Positions 9,602-18,335 of a DNA stretch of 64,000 nt are shown here, piece by piece. Source of the stretch: JAFHCF01 sp048497495. GTDB taxonomy: Bacteria > Pseudomonadota > Alphaproteobacteria > Rhizobiales > Ancalomicrobiaceae. The translations under genes and the position numbers were made by a program. The stretch spans positions 1-64,000 of the forward strand of contig JAFHCF010000244.1 in NCBI GenBank assembly GCA_048497495.1, given 5' to 3'. Below the pieces are notes generated by a model that was not told where the DNA came from, did not search any database, and was given only the letters and a program-made list of their open reading frames with translations. Within the stretch, counting starts at the first letter, position 1. The number at the start of each line of letters is the position of its first letter.

Positions 9602-10723
9602 ATGTCGCGCAAACACGAGAACCACCGGGAAGAAACCCTCGGCCGCGCCAACGTCGCCGATACGCCCGAGCTTCTGGCCTATTACGACGAGCTTCATGCC
9701 CAGCACACCGCGGCGCTGTGGACGGTCGCCAACAAGATCGAGCCCTGGGCGCCGGTGTCGAAGTCGGTTCCGGTGGTGTGGCGCTACCGCGACCTGAAGG
9801 ACAAGGTCCTGCGCTCGATCGATCTCGTCAGCCCCGAGAAGGCCGGCCGGCGCGTCGTCTATCTCGCCAATCCGGGTCGCCGCGAGGAAGCCGCCGCCGT
9901 CGGCTGGATCTACGCCGGTCTCCAGGCGATGAAGGCGGGCGAGGTCGCCATCGCCCATCGCCACTCCGCCTCGGCCTGCCGCTTCATCATCGAGGGCTCC
10001 GGCGCCTATACCGTGGTCGACGGCCACAAGATGCCGCTCGGCGGCAACGACTTCGTGCTGACGCCGAACGGCACCTGGCACGAGCACGGCATCGAGGCCT
10101 CCGGCACCGCCTGCATCTGGCAAGACGGTCTCGACATTCCCTTCGTCAACGCCATGGAGGCGAACTTCTACGAGGTTCACCCCGATCTCCAGCAGGCGGC
10201 CGGCAATCCGGTCGACGACATGGTCCGCACCTGGGGCAACCCCGGCCTGACGCCGGGGGGGCAGACCTGGTCGAAGCCCTATAGCCCGCTGTTCAAGTAC
10301 GAATGGGCGCGGACCTACGAGGCGCTGGGGAAATACGCCGGCTGCAGTGACGGCTCGCCCTTCGACGGCATTCTCCTGGACTACGTCAACCCGGTCACCA
10401 ACGGCCCGGTGATGCAGACGCTCGGCGCCTCGATGCAGATGCTGCGGCCGGGCGAGCGCACCCGCGCCCATCGCCACACCGGCAGCTCGCTCTACCACGT
10501 CGCCAAGGGCGAGGGTCACTCGATCATCGACGGCAAGCGCTACGACTGGCGCGAGCACGACATCTTCTGCGTGCCGTCCTGGGCCTGGCACGAGCACGCC
10601 AACGGGTCCTCGAGCGACGACGCCTGCCTGTTCTGCCTGTCCGACCTGCCGGTGATGCGGGCGCTCGGGCTCTATCGCGAGGAAGCCTTCGCCGACGATG
10701 GCGGCCATCAGCCGCTGCTCTGA
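9602..10723 (+). CDS. Gentisate 1,2-dioxygenase family bicupin
   Basis: The product is 373 residues. It has two cupin domains: the first with H-x-H in AIAHRHSASACRFIIEG (about residue 119), the second with RAHRHTGSSLYHVAKGEG (about residue 289) and the later CVPSWAWHEH. This is the layout of gentisate 1,2-dioxygenase, 1-hydroxy-2-naphthoate dioxygenase and salicylate 1,2-dioxygenase, which use Fe(II) to cleave the ring next to the carboxylate. The start ATG is preceded by AGGGGGAAACC. A downstream FAH-type hydrolase fits processing of the maleylpyruvate product. Which substrate is used cannot be told from sequence. Confidence 0.85.
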   Translation: MSRKHENHREETLGRANVADTPELLAYYDELHAQHTAALWTVANKIEPWAPVSKSVPVVWRYRDLKDKVLRSIDLVSPEKAGRRVVYLANPGRREEAAAVGWIYAGLQAMKAGEVAIAHRHSASACRFIIEGSGAYTVVDGHKMPLGGNDFVLTPNGTWHEHGIEASGTACIWQDGLDIPFVNAMEANFYEVHPDLQQAAGNPVDDMVRTWGNPGLTPGGQTWSKPYSPLFKYEWARTYEALGKYAGCSDGSPFDGILLDYVNPVTNGPVMQTLGASMQMLRPGERTRAHRHTGSSLYHVAKGEGHSIIDGKRYDWREHDIFCVPSWAWHEHANGSSSDDACLFCLSDLPVMRALGLYREEAFADDGGHQPLL

Positions 10724-10778
10724 CACCGGGCCCTGCGCCCACCCGCCCCGATCGAACTCTCTCGAGAAAGCAAGACCC

Positions 10779-11699
10779 ATGAAATTGGTGACCTATCGCA
10801 GCTCGATCGAGGCCGAGGCCCGCGTCGGTGTCGTCGATGCCGACCTGGTGGTCGACGTCGCCGATCTCGCCGCCGCCTTCGGCGTATCGCTGCCCTCCAC
10901 CATGCTCGACCTGATCGACCTCGGTCGGCCCGGCCTCGACGCCCTGAAAGGCTTGGTGACGGAAGCCGCCGGCGTCTTCCCGCCCGGCAGCGCCACGGCG
11001 CTCGCCAACGTCCGCCTGCTGGCGCCGATCCCGCGTCCGCGCAAGAACATCTTCGGCATCGGTCTCAACTATATCGAGCACGTCGCCGAGAGCGCCAAGG
11101 CGCTCGACACCAATAAGGATCTGCCGAAGCAGCCGGTGATCTTCTCCAAGCCGCCGACCGCCGTCGTCGGCCCCGGCGACGCCGTCGAGCACAACGGCGC
11201 CCTCACCCAGCAGCTCGACTGGGAAGTCGAGCTCGCCGTGATCATCGGCACCACGGCGCGTCGGGTGACCCGGGCCAAGGCCCTCGACCACGTCTTCGGC
11301 TATTCGGTGATGATCGACGTCTCGGCCCGCGACAACCGGCGCGCCGGTCAGTGGATCCTCTCCAAGGGGCAGGACACCTATGCCCCGTTCGGGCCCTGCA
11401 TCGTCACCGCCGACGACATCCCCGACCCGCAGACGCTCGACCTGTGGCTGACCGTCAACGGGGTGGAGAAGCAGCGCTCCAACACCAGCCACATGCTGTT
11501 CAAGGTCGACGAGCTGATCGCCGACATCTCGACCGGCATCACCCTGGAGCCCGGCGACATCATCGCCACCGGCACCCCGGCGGGCGTCGGCGCCGGCCGC
11601 AGTCCGCAGGAATGGCTCCGCCCGGGCGACGTCATGGTGGCATGTGTCGAAGGGATCGGTACGCTGCGCCATCCGGTCGTCGACGCCACGCCCGCCTGA
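10779..11699 (+). CDS. Fumarylacetoacetate hydrolase family protein (putative maleylpyruvate/fumarylpyruvate hydrolase)
   Basis: The product is 306 residues from the ATG in CCCATGAAATTGG. The N-terminal cap is followed by the FAH core with GIGLNYIEHVAES, WEVELAVIIG (metal-binding Glu residues), the FGYSVMIDVSARD segment and GDIIATGTPAGVG. The family hydrolyses C-C bonds in 1,3-dioxo acids with Mg2+ or Ca2+. Directly after a gentisate-type dioxygenase, the natural role is hydrolysis of maleylpyruvate or fumarylpyruvate. It lies 55 bases after the dioxygenase stop, in the same direction. Confidence 0.87.
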   Translation: MKLVTYRSSIEAEARVGVVDADLVVDVADLAAAFGVSLPSTMLDLIDLGRPGLDALKGLVTEAAGVFPPGSATALANVRLLAPIPRPRKNIFGIGLNYIEHVAESAKALDTNKDLPKQPVIFSKPPTAVVGPGDAVEHNGALTQQLDWEVELAVIIGTTARRVTRAKALDHVFGYSVMIDVSARDNRRAGQWILSKGQDTYAPFGPCIVTADDIPDPQTLDLWLTVNGVEKQRSNTSHMLFKVDELIADISTGITLEPGDIIATGTPAGVGAGRSPQEWLRPGDVMVACVEGIGTLRHPVVDATPA

Positions 11700-11727
11700 T
11701 CCTCCGCCGAGCCAAAGGGAGCCCCCC

Positions 11728-12657
11728 ATGACCGAGCCCTTCACCGTCGCCGTCGCCCAACTCGCCTCCGACCCCACCGACCCGCTCGCCTCCGCCCACA
11801 AGGCGGCGGGCGCGCTGCGCCAGGCGGCGGCCATGGGCGCCAAGCTGGTGGTCTTCCCCGAGGCCTTCGTCGGCGGCTACCCGAAGGGCGCCAGCTTCGG
11901 CGCGCCGATCGGCATGCGCAAACCGGAGGGCCGCGAGGCCTTCCGCCGCTACCACGAGGCGGCGGTCGATCTCGACGGGCCGGAGGTGGCGGTGCTCGCG
12001 GAAGCTTCGGCGGAGACCGGCGTCTTCATGGTGATCGGCGTGATCGAGCGCGACGGCGGCACGCTCTATTGCACGGCGCTGTTCTTCGACGGCGCGTCGG
12101 GACTGGTCGGCAAGCACCGCAAGCTGATGCCGACCGCCGCCGAGCGGCTGATCTGGGGCTTCGGCGACGGCTCGACCATGCCGGTGTTCTCCAAGGACTT
12201 CGGCACCATCGGCGCGGTGATCTGCTGGGAGAACTACATGCCGGCGCTGCGCATGCACATGTACGACCAGGGCGTCACGCTCTATTGCGCGCCGACCGCC
12301 GACGATCGCGACACCTGGGTGCCGAGCATGCGGCACATCGCCCTCGAGGGCCGTTGCTTCGTCTTGACCGCCTGCCAGTACATCACCCGCAAGGCCTATG
12401 GCCCGCTGCACGAGAGCGCGCTCGGCGACGAGCCCGACACCGTGATGATGCGCGGCGGCAGCGCCATCGTCGGCCCGCTCGGCCATGTGCTGGCCGGCCC
12501 CGACTTCGCCGGCGAGACCATCCTCACCGCCGTGATCGACCCCGGCGACATCATTCGCGGCAAATACGATTTCGACGTCACCGGCCACTACGGCCGCCCC
12601 GACGTGTTCCAGCTGACCGTCGACACGGCCCCCAAGCGGGCGGTGAGAGAGATCTGA
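11728..12657 (+). CDS. Nitrilase (carbon-nitrogen hydrolase family)
   Basis: The product is 309 residues. The catalytic set is visible: E45 in VVFPEAFVGGYPKG, K132 in LVGKHRKLMPTAAER with the structural E139, and C166 in GAVICWENYMP. The CWENYMP form and the GYPKG segment are typical of true nitrilases that turn nitriles into acids and ammonia, more than of amidases. The start has AAAGGGAG upstream. It overlaps the next gene by one base (TGATG), so the two are translationally coupled. Placement in a gentisate-type operon suggests an aromatic or arylacetonitrile substrate, which is an inference. Confidence 0.88.
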   Translation: MTEPFTVAVAQLASDPTDPLASAHKAAGALRQAAAMGAKLVVFPEAFVGGYPKGASFGAPIGMRKPEGREAFRRYHEAAVDLDGPEVAVLAEASAETGVFMVIGVIERDGGTLYCTALFFDGASGLVGKHRKLMPTAAERLIWGFGDGSTMPVFSKDFGTIGAVICWENYMPALRMHMYDQGVTLYCAPTADDRDTWVPSMRHIALEGRCFVLTACQYITRKAYGPLHESALGDEPDTVMMRGGSAIVGPLGHVLAGPDFAGETILTAVIDPGDIIRGKYDFDVTGHYGRPDVFQLTVDTAPKRAVREI

Positions 12658-13307
12658 TGCGCTTCGACCTCTCGCGCGTGGAGACGGCGATCGCCTACAA
12701 GCTGCTCGCCTCGACCATCGTGCCCCGGCCGATCGCCTGGATCACCACCAAGGACGCCGAGGGCCGGGTCAACGCGGCGCCCTACAGCTTCTTCAACGTG
12801 ATGGGCTCCAACCCGCCGACCGTCGTCGTCGGGCTCCTGGCCGACCCGGTGCGGGGTTTCAAGGACACCGCCCGCAACATCCTTTCAACCGGGGAATTCG
12901 TGGTCAATCTGGTGCCGGAGAGTCTGGTCGAGGCGATGAACGTCACCTCGCTCGATGCCCCGACCGGCGTCGACGAACTGGCCCTCGCCGGGCTCGAGAC
13001 GACGCCGAGCACCGACGTCGCGCCGCCGCGCATCGCCGCCAGCCCGGTGTCGTTCGAATGCGTCAATCACGCATCGATCGTCACCGGCCCGCTCCAGACC
13101 ATCGTCGTCGGGCGGGTGCTGGCGATCCACGTCGCCGATCGCTTCGTCCTCGACGCGGGCCGCGGCCACATCGACACCGCCGGGCTCGACCTCGTCGCCC
13201 GTGGCATCGGCTCCGACTACTACCGCACCCACGACACCTTCCAACTCGCCCGCCCGACCTGGGCGGCGTGGTCGGCCGCCGATCCGGACGAGACCCCGGG
13301 TGCGTGA
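12657..13307 (+). CDS. Flavin reductase-like / FMN-binding split-barrel protein
   Basis: The product is 216 residues. The N-terminal pattern AIAYKLLASTIVPRPIAWITT and the later NAAPYSFFNVMGSNPP are characteristic of the DIM6/NTAB (flavin reductase-like) family, which binds FMN in a split beta-barrel and often supplies reduced flavin to oxygenases. It begins within the stop codon of the nitrilase gene (1-base overlap) and ends the operon. No partner monooxygenase is in this operon; the flavin-dependent enzyme at 39735 is far away. The exact reaction is unknown. Confidence 0.82.
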   Translation: MRFDLSRVETAIAYKLLASTIVPRPIAWITTKDAEGRVNAAPYSFFNVMGSNPPTVVVGLLADPVRGFKDTARNILSTGEFVVNLVPESLVEAMNVTSLDAPTGVDELALAGLETTPSTDVAPPRIAASPVSFECVNHASIVTGPLQTIVVGRVLAIHVADRFVLDAGRGHIDTAGLDLVARGIGSDYYRTHDTFQLARPTWAAWSAADPDETPGA

Positions 13308-13428
13308 GGCCGGCGAAGGCCGCGACAGCGGTCATCCCCGCGCCTCCACCGCGAAACATCCTCGATCCACGCTCGTCGAAAACGCCGCCCGACCGCCCCC
13401 TCGCCCACCCGAATCCGACGTCGCTCCG

Positions 13429-13472
13429 TTGACTTCCTTAACCGATAAAACTATGCTCAAGCATATTATCGG
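13429..13472 (+). promoter_or_regulatory. Promoter with overlapping operator-like dyad (site A)
   Basis: TTGACT (13429-13434), a 17-base spacer and TATGCT (13452-13457) form a good sigma-70-type promoter. The dyad ACTATG-CTCAAG-CATATT (13450-13467) covers the -10 box, and an outer 7-bp inverted repeat CCGATAA/TTATCGG (13442-13448 and 13466-13472) encloses it. The GGAG ribosome site follows at 13471. The same pattern recurs at 31236, 33540 and 45474, which suggests a shared repressor, possibly one of the two MarR proteins. Confidence 0.65.
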
Positions 13473-13481
13473 AGATGAGCG

Positions 13482-15644
13482 ATGGCTGAACGGTCGTTTG
13501 CACGGGAAGTCGAGGATCTGCGCCTGGGGAACGGCGACGTCTTCCGCGGCGAGGGCATCCTCGCCATCACCAAGGGCCTGCTGCAATCCGGCGTCGCCTA
13601 TGTCGGCGGCTATCCCGGCTCGCCGATCTCCCATCTGATGGACGTGCTGGCCGACGCCAAGGACGTCCTCGACGAGCTCGGTGTTCTCTTCCAGAGCTCG
13701 GCCAACGAAGCCAGCGCGGCGGCGATGCTGTCGGCCTCGGTGATGTATCCGCTGCGCGGCGCGGTGGCCTGGAAGTCGACGGTCGGCACCAATGTCGCCT
13801 CCGACGCGCTCGCCAATCTGGCGTCCGGCGGCGTCACCGGCGGCGCCATGGTGATCATCGGCGAGGACTACGGCGAGGGATCGTCGATCATGCAGGAGCG
13901 CACCCACGCCTTCGCCATGAAGTCGCAGATGTGGCTGCTCGATCCGCGCCCCGACCACACCCGCATCGTCGATCTGATCGAGCAGGGCTTCCAACTCTCC
14001 GAGGCCTCCAACACCCCGGTCATGCTCGAGGTGCGGGTGCGCACCTGCCACATGCACGGCAGCTTCACCGCCAAGGACAACGTCAAGCCCGCCTTCACGC
14101 TCCAGGACGCGCTCAACAACCCCAAGCGCGACCTCGGCCGGATCGTGCTGCCGCCCGCCGCCTATATCCACGAGCAGGAGAAGATCCGCACCCGCATGCC
14201 GGCGGCGATCGACTTCGTCCGCACTCATCGGATGAACGAATGGATGGGTCCGGCGACCGGCGAGGTCGGGCTGATCCTGCAGGGCGGCATGTACAACAAC
14301 GTCATCCGCGCCCTGCAGTATCTCGGCCTCTCCGACGCCTATGGCGACACCAGGGTGCCGCTCTACGTCATGAACGTCACCTACCCGGTGATCGACACCG
14401 AGGTCGCCGATTTCTGTCGGGGCAAGGCGGCGGTGCTGATGGTCGAGGAAGGCCAGCCGGAATACCTCGAACAGGCGGTCAACACCGTCCTGCGCCGCAA
14501 GGACATCCAGACCCGGATCGCCGGCAAGGACGTCCTGCCGATGGGCGGCGACTACACCGCGCAAGTGTTGATGAAGGGCATCGAGGCCTTCCTGGAGGCC
14601 CATGCCCCGAACCTGCTCGGCAACCGGCCGCCGCTGCCCGACGCGCGGCCCGTGCTCGATCACCCCGACGTGCGCAGGCTCGCTGAGGTGGTCCCCGCCC
14701 GTCCGCCGGGCCTGTGCACCGGCTGCCCCGAGCGGCCGATCTTCGCCTCGATGAAGCTGGTCGAGGAGGAACTGGGGCAGCACCACGTCTCCGCCGACAT
14801 CGGCTGCCACCTGTTCTCGATCCTGCCGCCGTTCAATCTCGGGGCGACGACCATGGGCTTCGGCCTCGGTCCGGCCTCGACCTCGGCCTTCAACGTCAAG
14901 GCCGACAAGCGCTCGATCGCCGTGATGGGCGACGGCGGCTTCTGGCACAACGGCCTGACCAGCGGCATCGGCAACGCCGTGTTCAACAAGCACGACGGCG
15001 TCTTCCTGATCGTCGACAACTTCTACACCTCGGCGACCGGCGGCCAGGACATCCTGTCGTCGCGCGCCCGTAACGACGACCGCAGCACCAACAATTCGAT
15101 CGTCGACGCCCTCGCCGGCATCGGCGCCAGATGGGTGCGCCACGTCGACCGCACCTACGACGTCGCCAAGATGCGCGACACGCTGCGCGAGGCGCTGACC
15201 ACCGACGCCGAGGGCCCGAAGATCATCGTCGCCTCGTCGGAATGCATGCTGAACAAGCAGCGCCGGGTGAAGCCGCAGGTCGCCAAGGCGATCAAGGCCG
15301 GAGAGCGCGTCGTCAAGGAGCGCTTCGGCGTCGACGAGGACATCTGCACCGGCGATCATGCCTGCATGCGCCTGTCCGGTTGCCCGTCCCTGTCGGTCAA
15401 GCAGCTCGACGATCCCTTGCGCGACGATCCGGTCGCCGCCATCGACGACACCTGCGTCGGCTGCGGCAACTGCGGCGAGGTCGCCGACGCGGCGGTTCTG
15501 TGCCCGTCGTTCTACCGCGCCGACGTGGTCCACAATCCGACCGGCTGGGATCGCTTCGAGGCCAGGGTCACCATGGCCGTCATCACCTTCCTGCAACGCC
15601 GCCGGTCGAACCGCCGCATCCAGATGGGCCCGTCCGCCGCATGA
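13482..15644 (+). CDS. 2-oxoacid (indolepyruvate-type) ferredoxin oxidoreductase, alpha subunit
   Basis: The product is 720 residues, IorA-like. An N-terminal pyrimidine-type domain (GGYPGSPISHLMD) is followed by the CTGCPERPIF Cys motif near residue 410, and the thiamine-diphosphate motif starts GDGGFWHNGL near residue 483 and closes with VDN. A C-terminal ferredoxin-like part has C-x2-C-x2-C (CVGCGNC) near residue 657 and an irregular preceding cluster (CTGDHACMRLSGC). Such enzymes oxidatively decarboxylate aryl 2-oxoacids to acyl-CoA and reduce ferredoxin. ATGA overlap couples it to the beta gene. In this island its substrate could be isatinate (2-aminophenylglyoxylate) or an arylpyruvate; this is inference. 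Confidence 0.88.
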   Translation: MAERSFAREVEDLRLGNGDVFRGEGILAITKGLLQSGVAYVGGYPGSPISHLMDVLADAKDVLDELGVLFQSSANEASAAAMLSASVMYPLRGAVAWKSTVGTNVASDALANLASGGVTGGAMVIIGEDYGEGSSIMQERTHAFAMKSQMWLLDPRPDHTRIVDLIEQGFQLSEASNTPVMLEVRVRTCHMHGSFTAKDNVKPAFTLQDALNNPKRDLGRIVLPPAAYIHEQEKIRTRMPAAIDFVRTHRMNEWMGPATGEVGLILQGGMYNNVIRALQYLGLSDAYGDTRVPLYVMNVTYPVIDTEVADFCRGKAAVLMVEEGQPEYLEQAVNTVLRRKDIQTRIAGKDVLPMGGDYTAQVLMKGIEAFLEAHAPNLLGNRPPLPDARPVLDHPDVRRLAEVVPARPPGLCTGCPERPIFASMKLVEEELGQHHVSADIGCHLFSILPPFNLGATTMGFGLGPASTSAFNVKADKRSIAVMGDGGFWHNGLTSGIGNAVFNKHDGVFLIVDNFYTSATGGQDILSSRARNDDRSTNNSIVDALAGIGARWVRHVDRTYDVAKMRDTLREALTTDAEGPKIIVASSECMLNKQRRVKPQVAKAIKAGERVVKERFGVDEDICTGDHACMRLSGCPSLSVKQLDDPLRDDPVAAIDDTCVGCGNCGEVADAAVLCPSFYRADVVHNPTGWDRFEARVTMAVITFLQRRRSNRRIQMGPSAA

Positions 15645-17194
15645 CGAACGACACTCTGACCCTTCCCCTGCCGGCAGCCGGCCCGGCGACCGAGCGCCCG
15701 ATCTCCGTCGCCATCGTCGCCATGGGCGGCCAGGGCGGCGGCGTGCTGACCGACTGGATCGTCAGGCTGGCCGAGGACCAGGGCTGGGCCGCCCAGTCCA
15801 CCTCGGTGCCGGGTGTGGCGCAGAGGACCGGCGCGACGATCTATTACGTCGAGATGATGCCCTATCGCGGCGAGCGCCGACCCATCCTGGCGCAGATGCC
15901 GACCCCCGGCGACGTCGACGTCGTCCTGGCGTCCGAGTTCATGGAGGCCGGCCGGTCGATCCTGCGCGGCATCGTCACGCCGAACCGCACCACGCTGATC
16001 GCCTCGAACCACCGAACCCTGGCGATCTCCGAGAAGATCGCGCCGGGCGAAGGGCTCGCCGACGCCTCCGCCGTCGCCCGCGCCATCGGCGTCACCGCGC
16101 GGCGCGAGATCGTCTTCGACCTGAACGCCCTCGCCGTCGCCAACGGCAGCGTCATCTCGTCGGCCATGTTCGGAGCGCTCGCCGCGACCGACATCCTGCC
16201 TTTCCCGCCGGAGGCCTATACCGCCATCATTCGCGCCGACGGCAAGGGCGTCGACGCCAGCATCCGCACCTTCGAGGCGGCCCGTGCCCGGGCGCTCTCC
16301 GGCGAGCCGCCGGCGGTCGAGGCACCGATCAAGGCGAAGGCCGGGTCCGGCGTCGTCGACGAACGCTGGGGCCGACTGGCGGCGCGGTTCGGCCGGGATC
16401 TGCCGGCTTCGGCCCACCAGATGGCCGACGCCGGCCTCCGCAAGGTGCTCGACTACCAGGACGCCGACTACGGCCGGGAATATCTCGACCTGCTCGATCG
16501 GGTCCTCACCGCCGATCGCGCCGCCGGTGGCGTGAGGCACGACTTCCTCTTCACCACGACGGCGGCCAAATACCTCGCCAACGCCATGACCTACGACGAC
16601 ATCGTCCGGGTCGCCGACCTGAAGACGCGGGGATCGAGGCGGTCGCGGATCGAGAGAGAGATGGGCCTGCGCGACGGCCAAGTCCTGCAGACCACCGAGT
16701 TCATGCATCCGCGCCTGGCCGAGATCGCCGGTTTGCTGCCGGCGCGGGCGGGGAAATGGCTCCAAGCCCATCCTCGGCTCTATGGCTGGCTCGATCGCCG
16801 CGTCGACAAGGGCCGCCGGGTCAAAACCTACTCGCTGTTCTGGTTCCTGGTGCTCTACGGCGTCGCGGGCTTGCGCGGTCTCAGGCGCGGGTCGCTGCGC
16901 CACGAGACCGAAGTCGCCCATCGCGACGCTTGGCTCGCCACCGCCACGCGTCTGGTCGGCCGCGACTACCGGCTCGGCGTCGAGGTGCTGCAATGCCGGC
17001 GCCTGATCAAGGGCTACTCCGACACCCACGCACGCGGGCAGTCGAAATTCGACGAGGTGATGGACACGATCGGGCTTCTCGAGGGGCGGCCCGACGCGGC
17101 GGACTGGGCGCGGCGCCTGCGCGAGGCCGCGATCAAGGACGCCTCGCGAGATCTGCTCGACGGTACGATCGCAACGATAAAGACCTTCCTATGA
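15641..17194 (+). CDS. Indolepyruvate oxidoreductase beta-type subunit with DUF6537-like C-terminal extension
   Basis: The product is 517 residues. The N-terminal 200 residues are the gamma/beta-type domain of 2-oxoacid oxidoreductases (VAIVAMGGQGGGVLTDW, VPGVAQRTGATIYYVE). The remaining 300 residues form the large extension found in fused IorB proteins of aerobic bacteria (region YDDIVRVADLKTR and RLIKGYSDTHARGQSKFD). It starts by a 4-base overlap with the alpha gene and overlaps the thioesterase gene by 4 bases, so the three should be made together. It pairs with the alpha subunit to form the active enzyme. Confidence 0.87.
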   Translation: MTNDTLTLPLPAAGPATERPISVAIVAMGGQGGGVLTDWIVRLAEDQGWAAQSTSVPGVAQRTGATIYYVEMMPYRGERRPILAQMPTPGDVDVVLASEFMEAGRSILRGIVTPNRTTLIASNHRTLAISEKIAPGEGLADASAVARAIGVTARREIVFDLNALAVANGSVISSAMFGALAATDILPFPPEAYTAIIRADGKGVDASIRTFEAARARALSGEPPAVEAPIKAKAGSGVVDERWGRLAARFGRDLPASAHQMADAGLRKVLDYQDADYGREYLDLLDRVLTADRAAGGVRHDFLFTTTAAKYLANAMTYDDIVRVADLKTRGSRRSRIEREMGLRDGQVLQTTEFMHPRLAEIAGLLPARAGKWLQAHPRLYGWLDRRVDKGRRVKTYSLFWFLVLYGVAGLRGLRRGSLRHETEVAHRDAWLATATRLVGRDYRLGVEVLQCRRLIKGYSDTHARGQSKFDEVMDTIGLLEGRPDAADWARRLREAAIKDASRDLLDGTIATIKTFL

Positions 17195-17670
17195 CAAGCA
17201 CGAACGACGTTCAGCTCATGAGCAAGCCGACCCCTCTCGCGATCTCGGATCTCGAAAGGTCTCCGTGGTCGACCACCACGACGATCAGGTTCGGCCAATG
17301 CGACCCGGCCGGCATCGTCTACACGCCGAACTTCTTCGACATCTTCAACGTGGTGGTCGAGGAATGGTACGGCGACGCCCTGGGCATCGACTATTACGAC
17401 GTCATCCGCAACCGGCGCACCGGCCTCGGCTACGTCAACGCCCTCGCCGACTTCTTCCTACCCTGCAAGATGGGCGACGAGATCGAGGTCGCGGTCGACG
17501 TCGGGCGGATCGGAAACACCTCCTTCGGTCTGGTTCTCCACGCCTTCGTCGAGGGCCGAGAGGCGCTCCGGGGCAAGTTCACCGTCGTCACCACCAGCCT
17601 GGAATCCCATCGCCCGATCCCGATCCCCGAGGATCTGCGACAGGCATTGATCGCCTATCGCGCGAGGTGA
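17191..17670 (+). CDS. Acyl-CoA thioesterase, 4-hydroxybenzoyl-CoA thioesterase family
   Basis: The product is 159 residues, a single hot-dog domain. The signature FGQCDPAGIVYTPNFFD with D38 matches the catalytic Asp of the Pseudomonas-type 4-hydroxybenzoyl-CoA thioesterase. It starts by ATGA overlap with the oxidoreductase beta gene. In context it could release a free aromatic acid from the acyl-CoA produced by the oxidoreductase, or recycle CoA from a dead-end thioester. The true acyl substrate is not known. Confidence 0.87.
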   Translation: MTSTNDVQLMSKPTPLAISDLERSPWSTTTTIRFGQCDPAGIVYTPNFFDIFNVVVEEWYGDALGIDYYDVIRNRRTGLGYVNALADFFLPCKMGDEIEVAVDVGRIGNTSFGLVLHAFVEGREALRGKFTVVTTSLESHRPIPIPEDLRQALIAYRAR

Positions 17671-17840
17671 GCGACCGAGCGAAACCCGCCGCGAGGGCCC
17701 GGTCGCTGCGACATAGTAGGATGTCTTACCAGTGAAGTAATGCCTTGCTAGGCTGCGTCCATCTATGACATATCTCCCGGCGAGCCGGAGCGGGCAGTGC
17801 AACTCGTCCGCCGGCCGATCGGTTCGACGACAGACGAGAC

Positions 17841-18335
17841 ATGATGGGGTACAAAGTGGCTGCGGACGGCGGGGCATTGGCCGAATCCACTCGACAGAAG
17901 ATCGAAACGAGGATTTGGCTCCAGGTGCTTGCCCTCGAAAGCACGATATTCGCGAAGCTCAACGGCGCATTGCTCGGTCAATTCGATCTTTCGGTGGCGA
18001 AATTTGAGTTTCTTGCCCAAGTCGATCGATATCCCGAGGGGGTCAGCCTCGGCCAGATCTCATCCAACCTGAAGGTGTCCTCCGGCAACGTGTCGGGCCT
18101 CGTCCGTCGCCTGCTGATCGACGACCTCATCACCAAGACGATGTCGCCGGACGACCGCCGATCCTTCATCGTCCGGTTCTCGCCGAAGGGGAGCGACGTG
18201 TTCGCGCGGGCCAATCGGCTCCACGCCGCGACACTCGCCGCGTGTTTCGCCGAGATCCCCGACGACGAACTGGAACAGTCGCTGGCGCGGCTGCGGTCGC
18301 TCCACGCCCGCGTCAGGGGACACCACGATGACTAA
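17841..18335 (+). CDS. MarR-family transcriptional regulator (first of an overlapping pair)
   Basis: The product is 164 residues with a winged helix-turn-helix (SLGQISSNLKVSSGNVSGLVRRL and the wing MSPDDRRSFIVRFSPKG). It lies 170 bases after the thioesterase gene and overlaps the next MarR gene by 8 bases, so both are probably translated from one message. MarR proteins usually repress catabolic genes and are released by the aromatic substrate. AATATG-N6-CATATT sites in the island are candidate operators for this protein or its partner. The start used is a double ATG after ACAGACGAGAC. Confidence 0.88.
   Translation: MMGYKVAADGGALAESTRQKIETRIWLQVLALESTIFAKLNGALLGQFDLSVAKFEFLAQVDRYPEGVSLGQISSNLKVSSGNVSGLVRRLLIDDLITKTMSPDDRRSFIVRFSPKGSDVFARANRLHAATLAACFAEIPDDELEQSLARLRSLHARVRGHHDD

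Noticed and set aside
8803..9651. Longer GntR protein starting at 9651
   Set aside because: The extra 57 residues run across the palindrome and promoter region and beyond the start of the divergent gene; GntR homology begins at the ATG at 9480.
13332..15596. Very long antisense frame of 754 codons opposite the oxidoreductase alpha gene
   Set aside because: It has no family match and mirrors the third-position GC bias of the real gene; similar shadows exist opposite most genes here (for example 36291-38747, 39564-42266 and 42633-45446).
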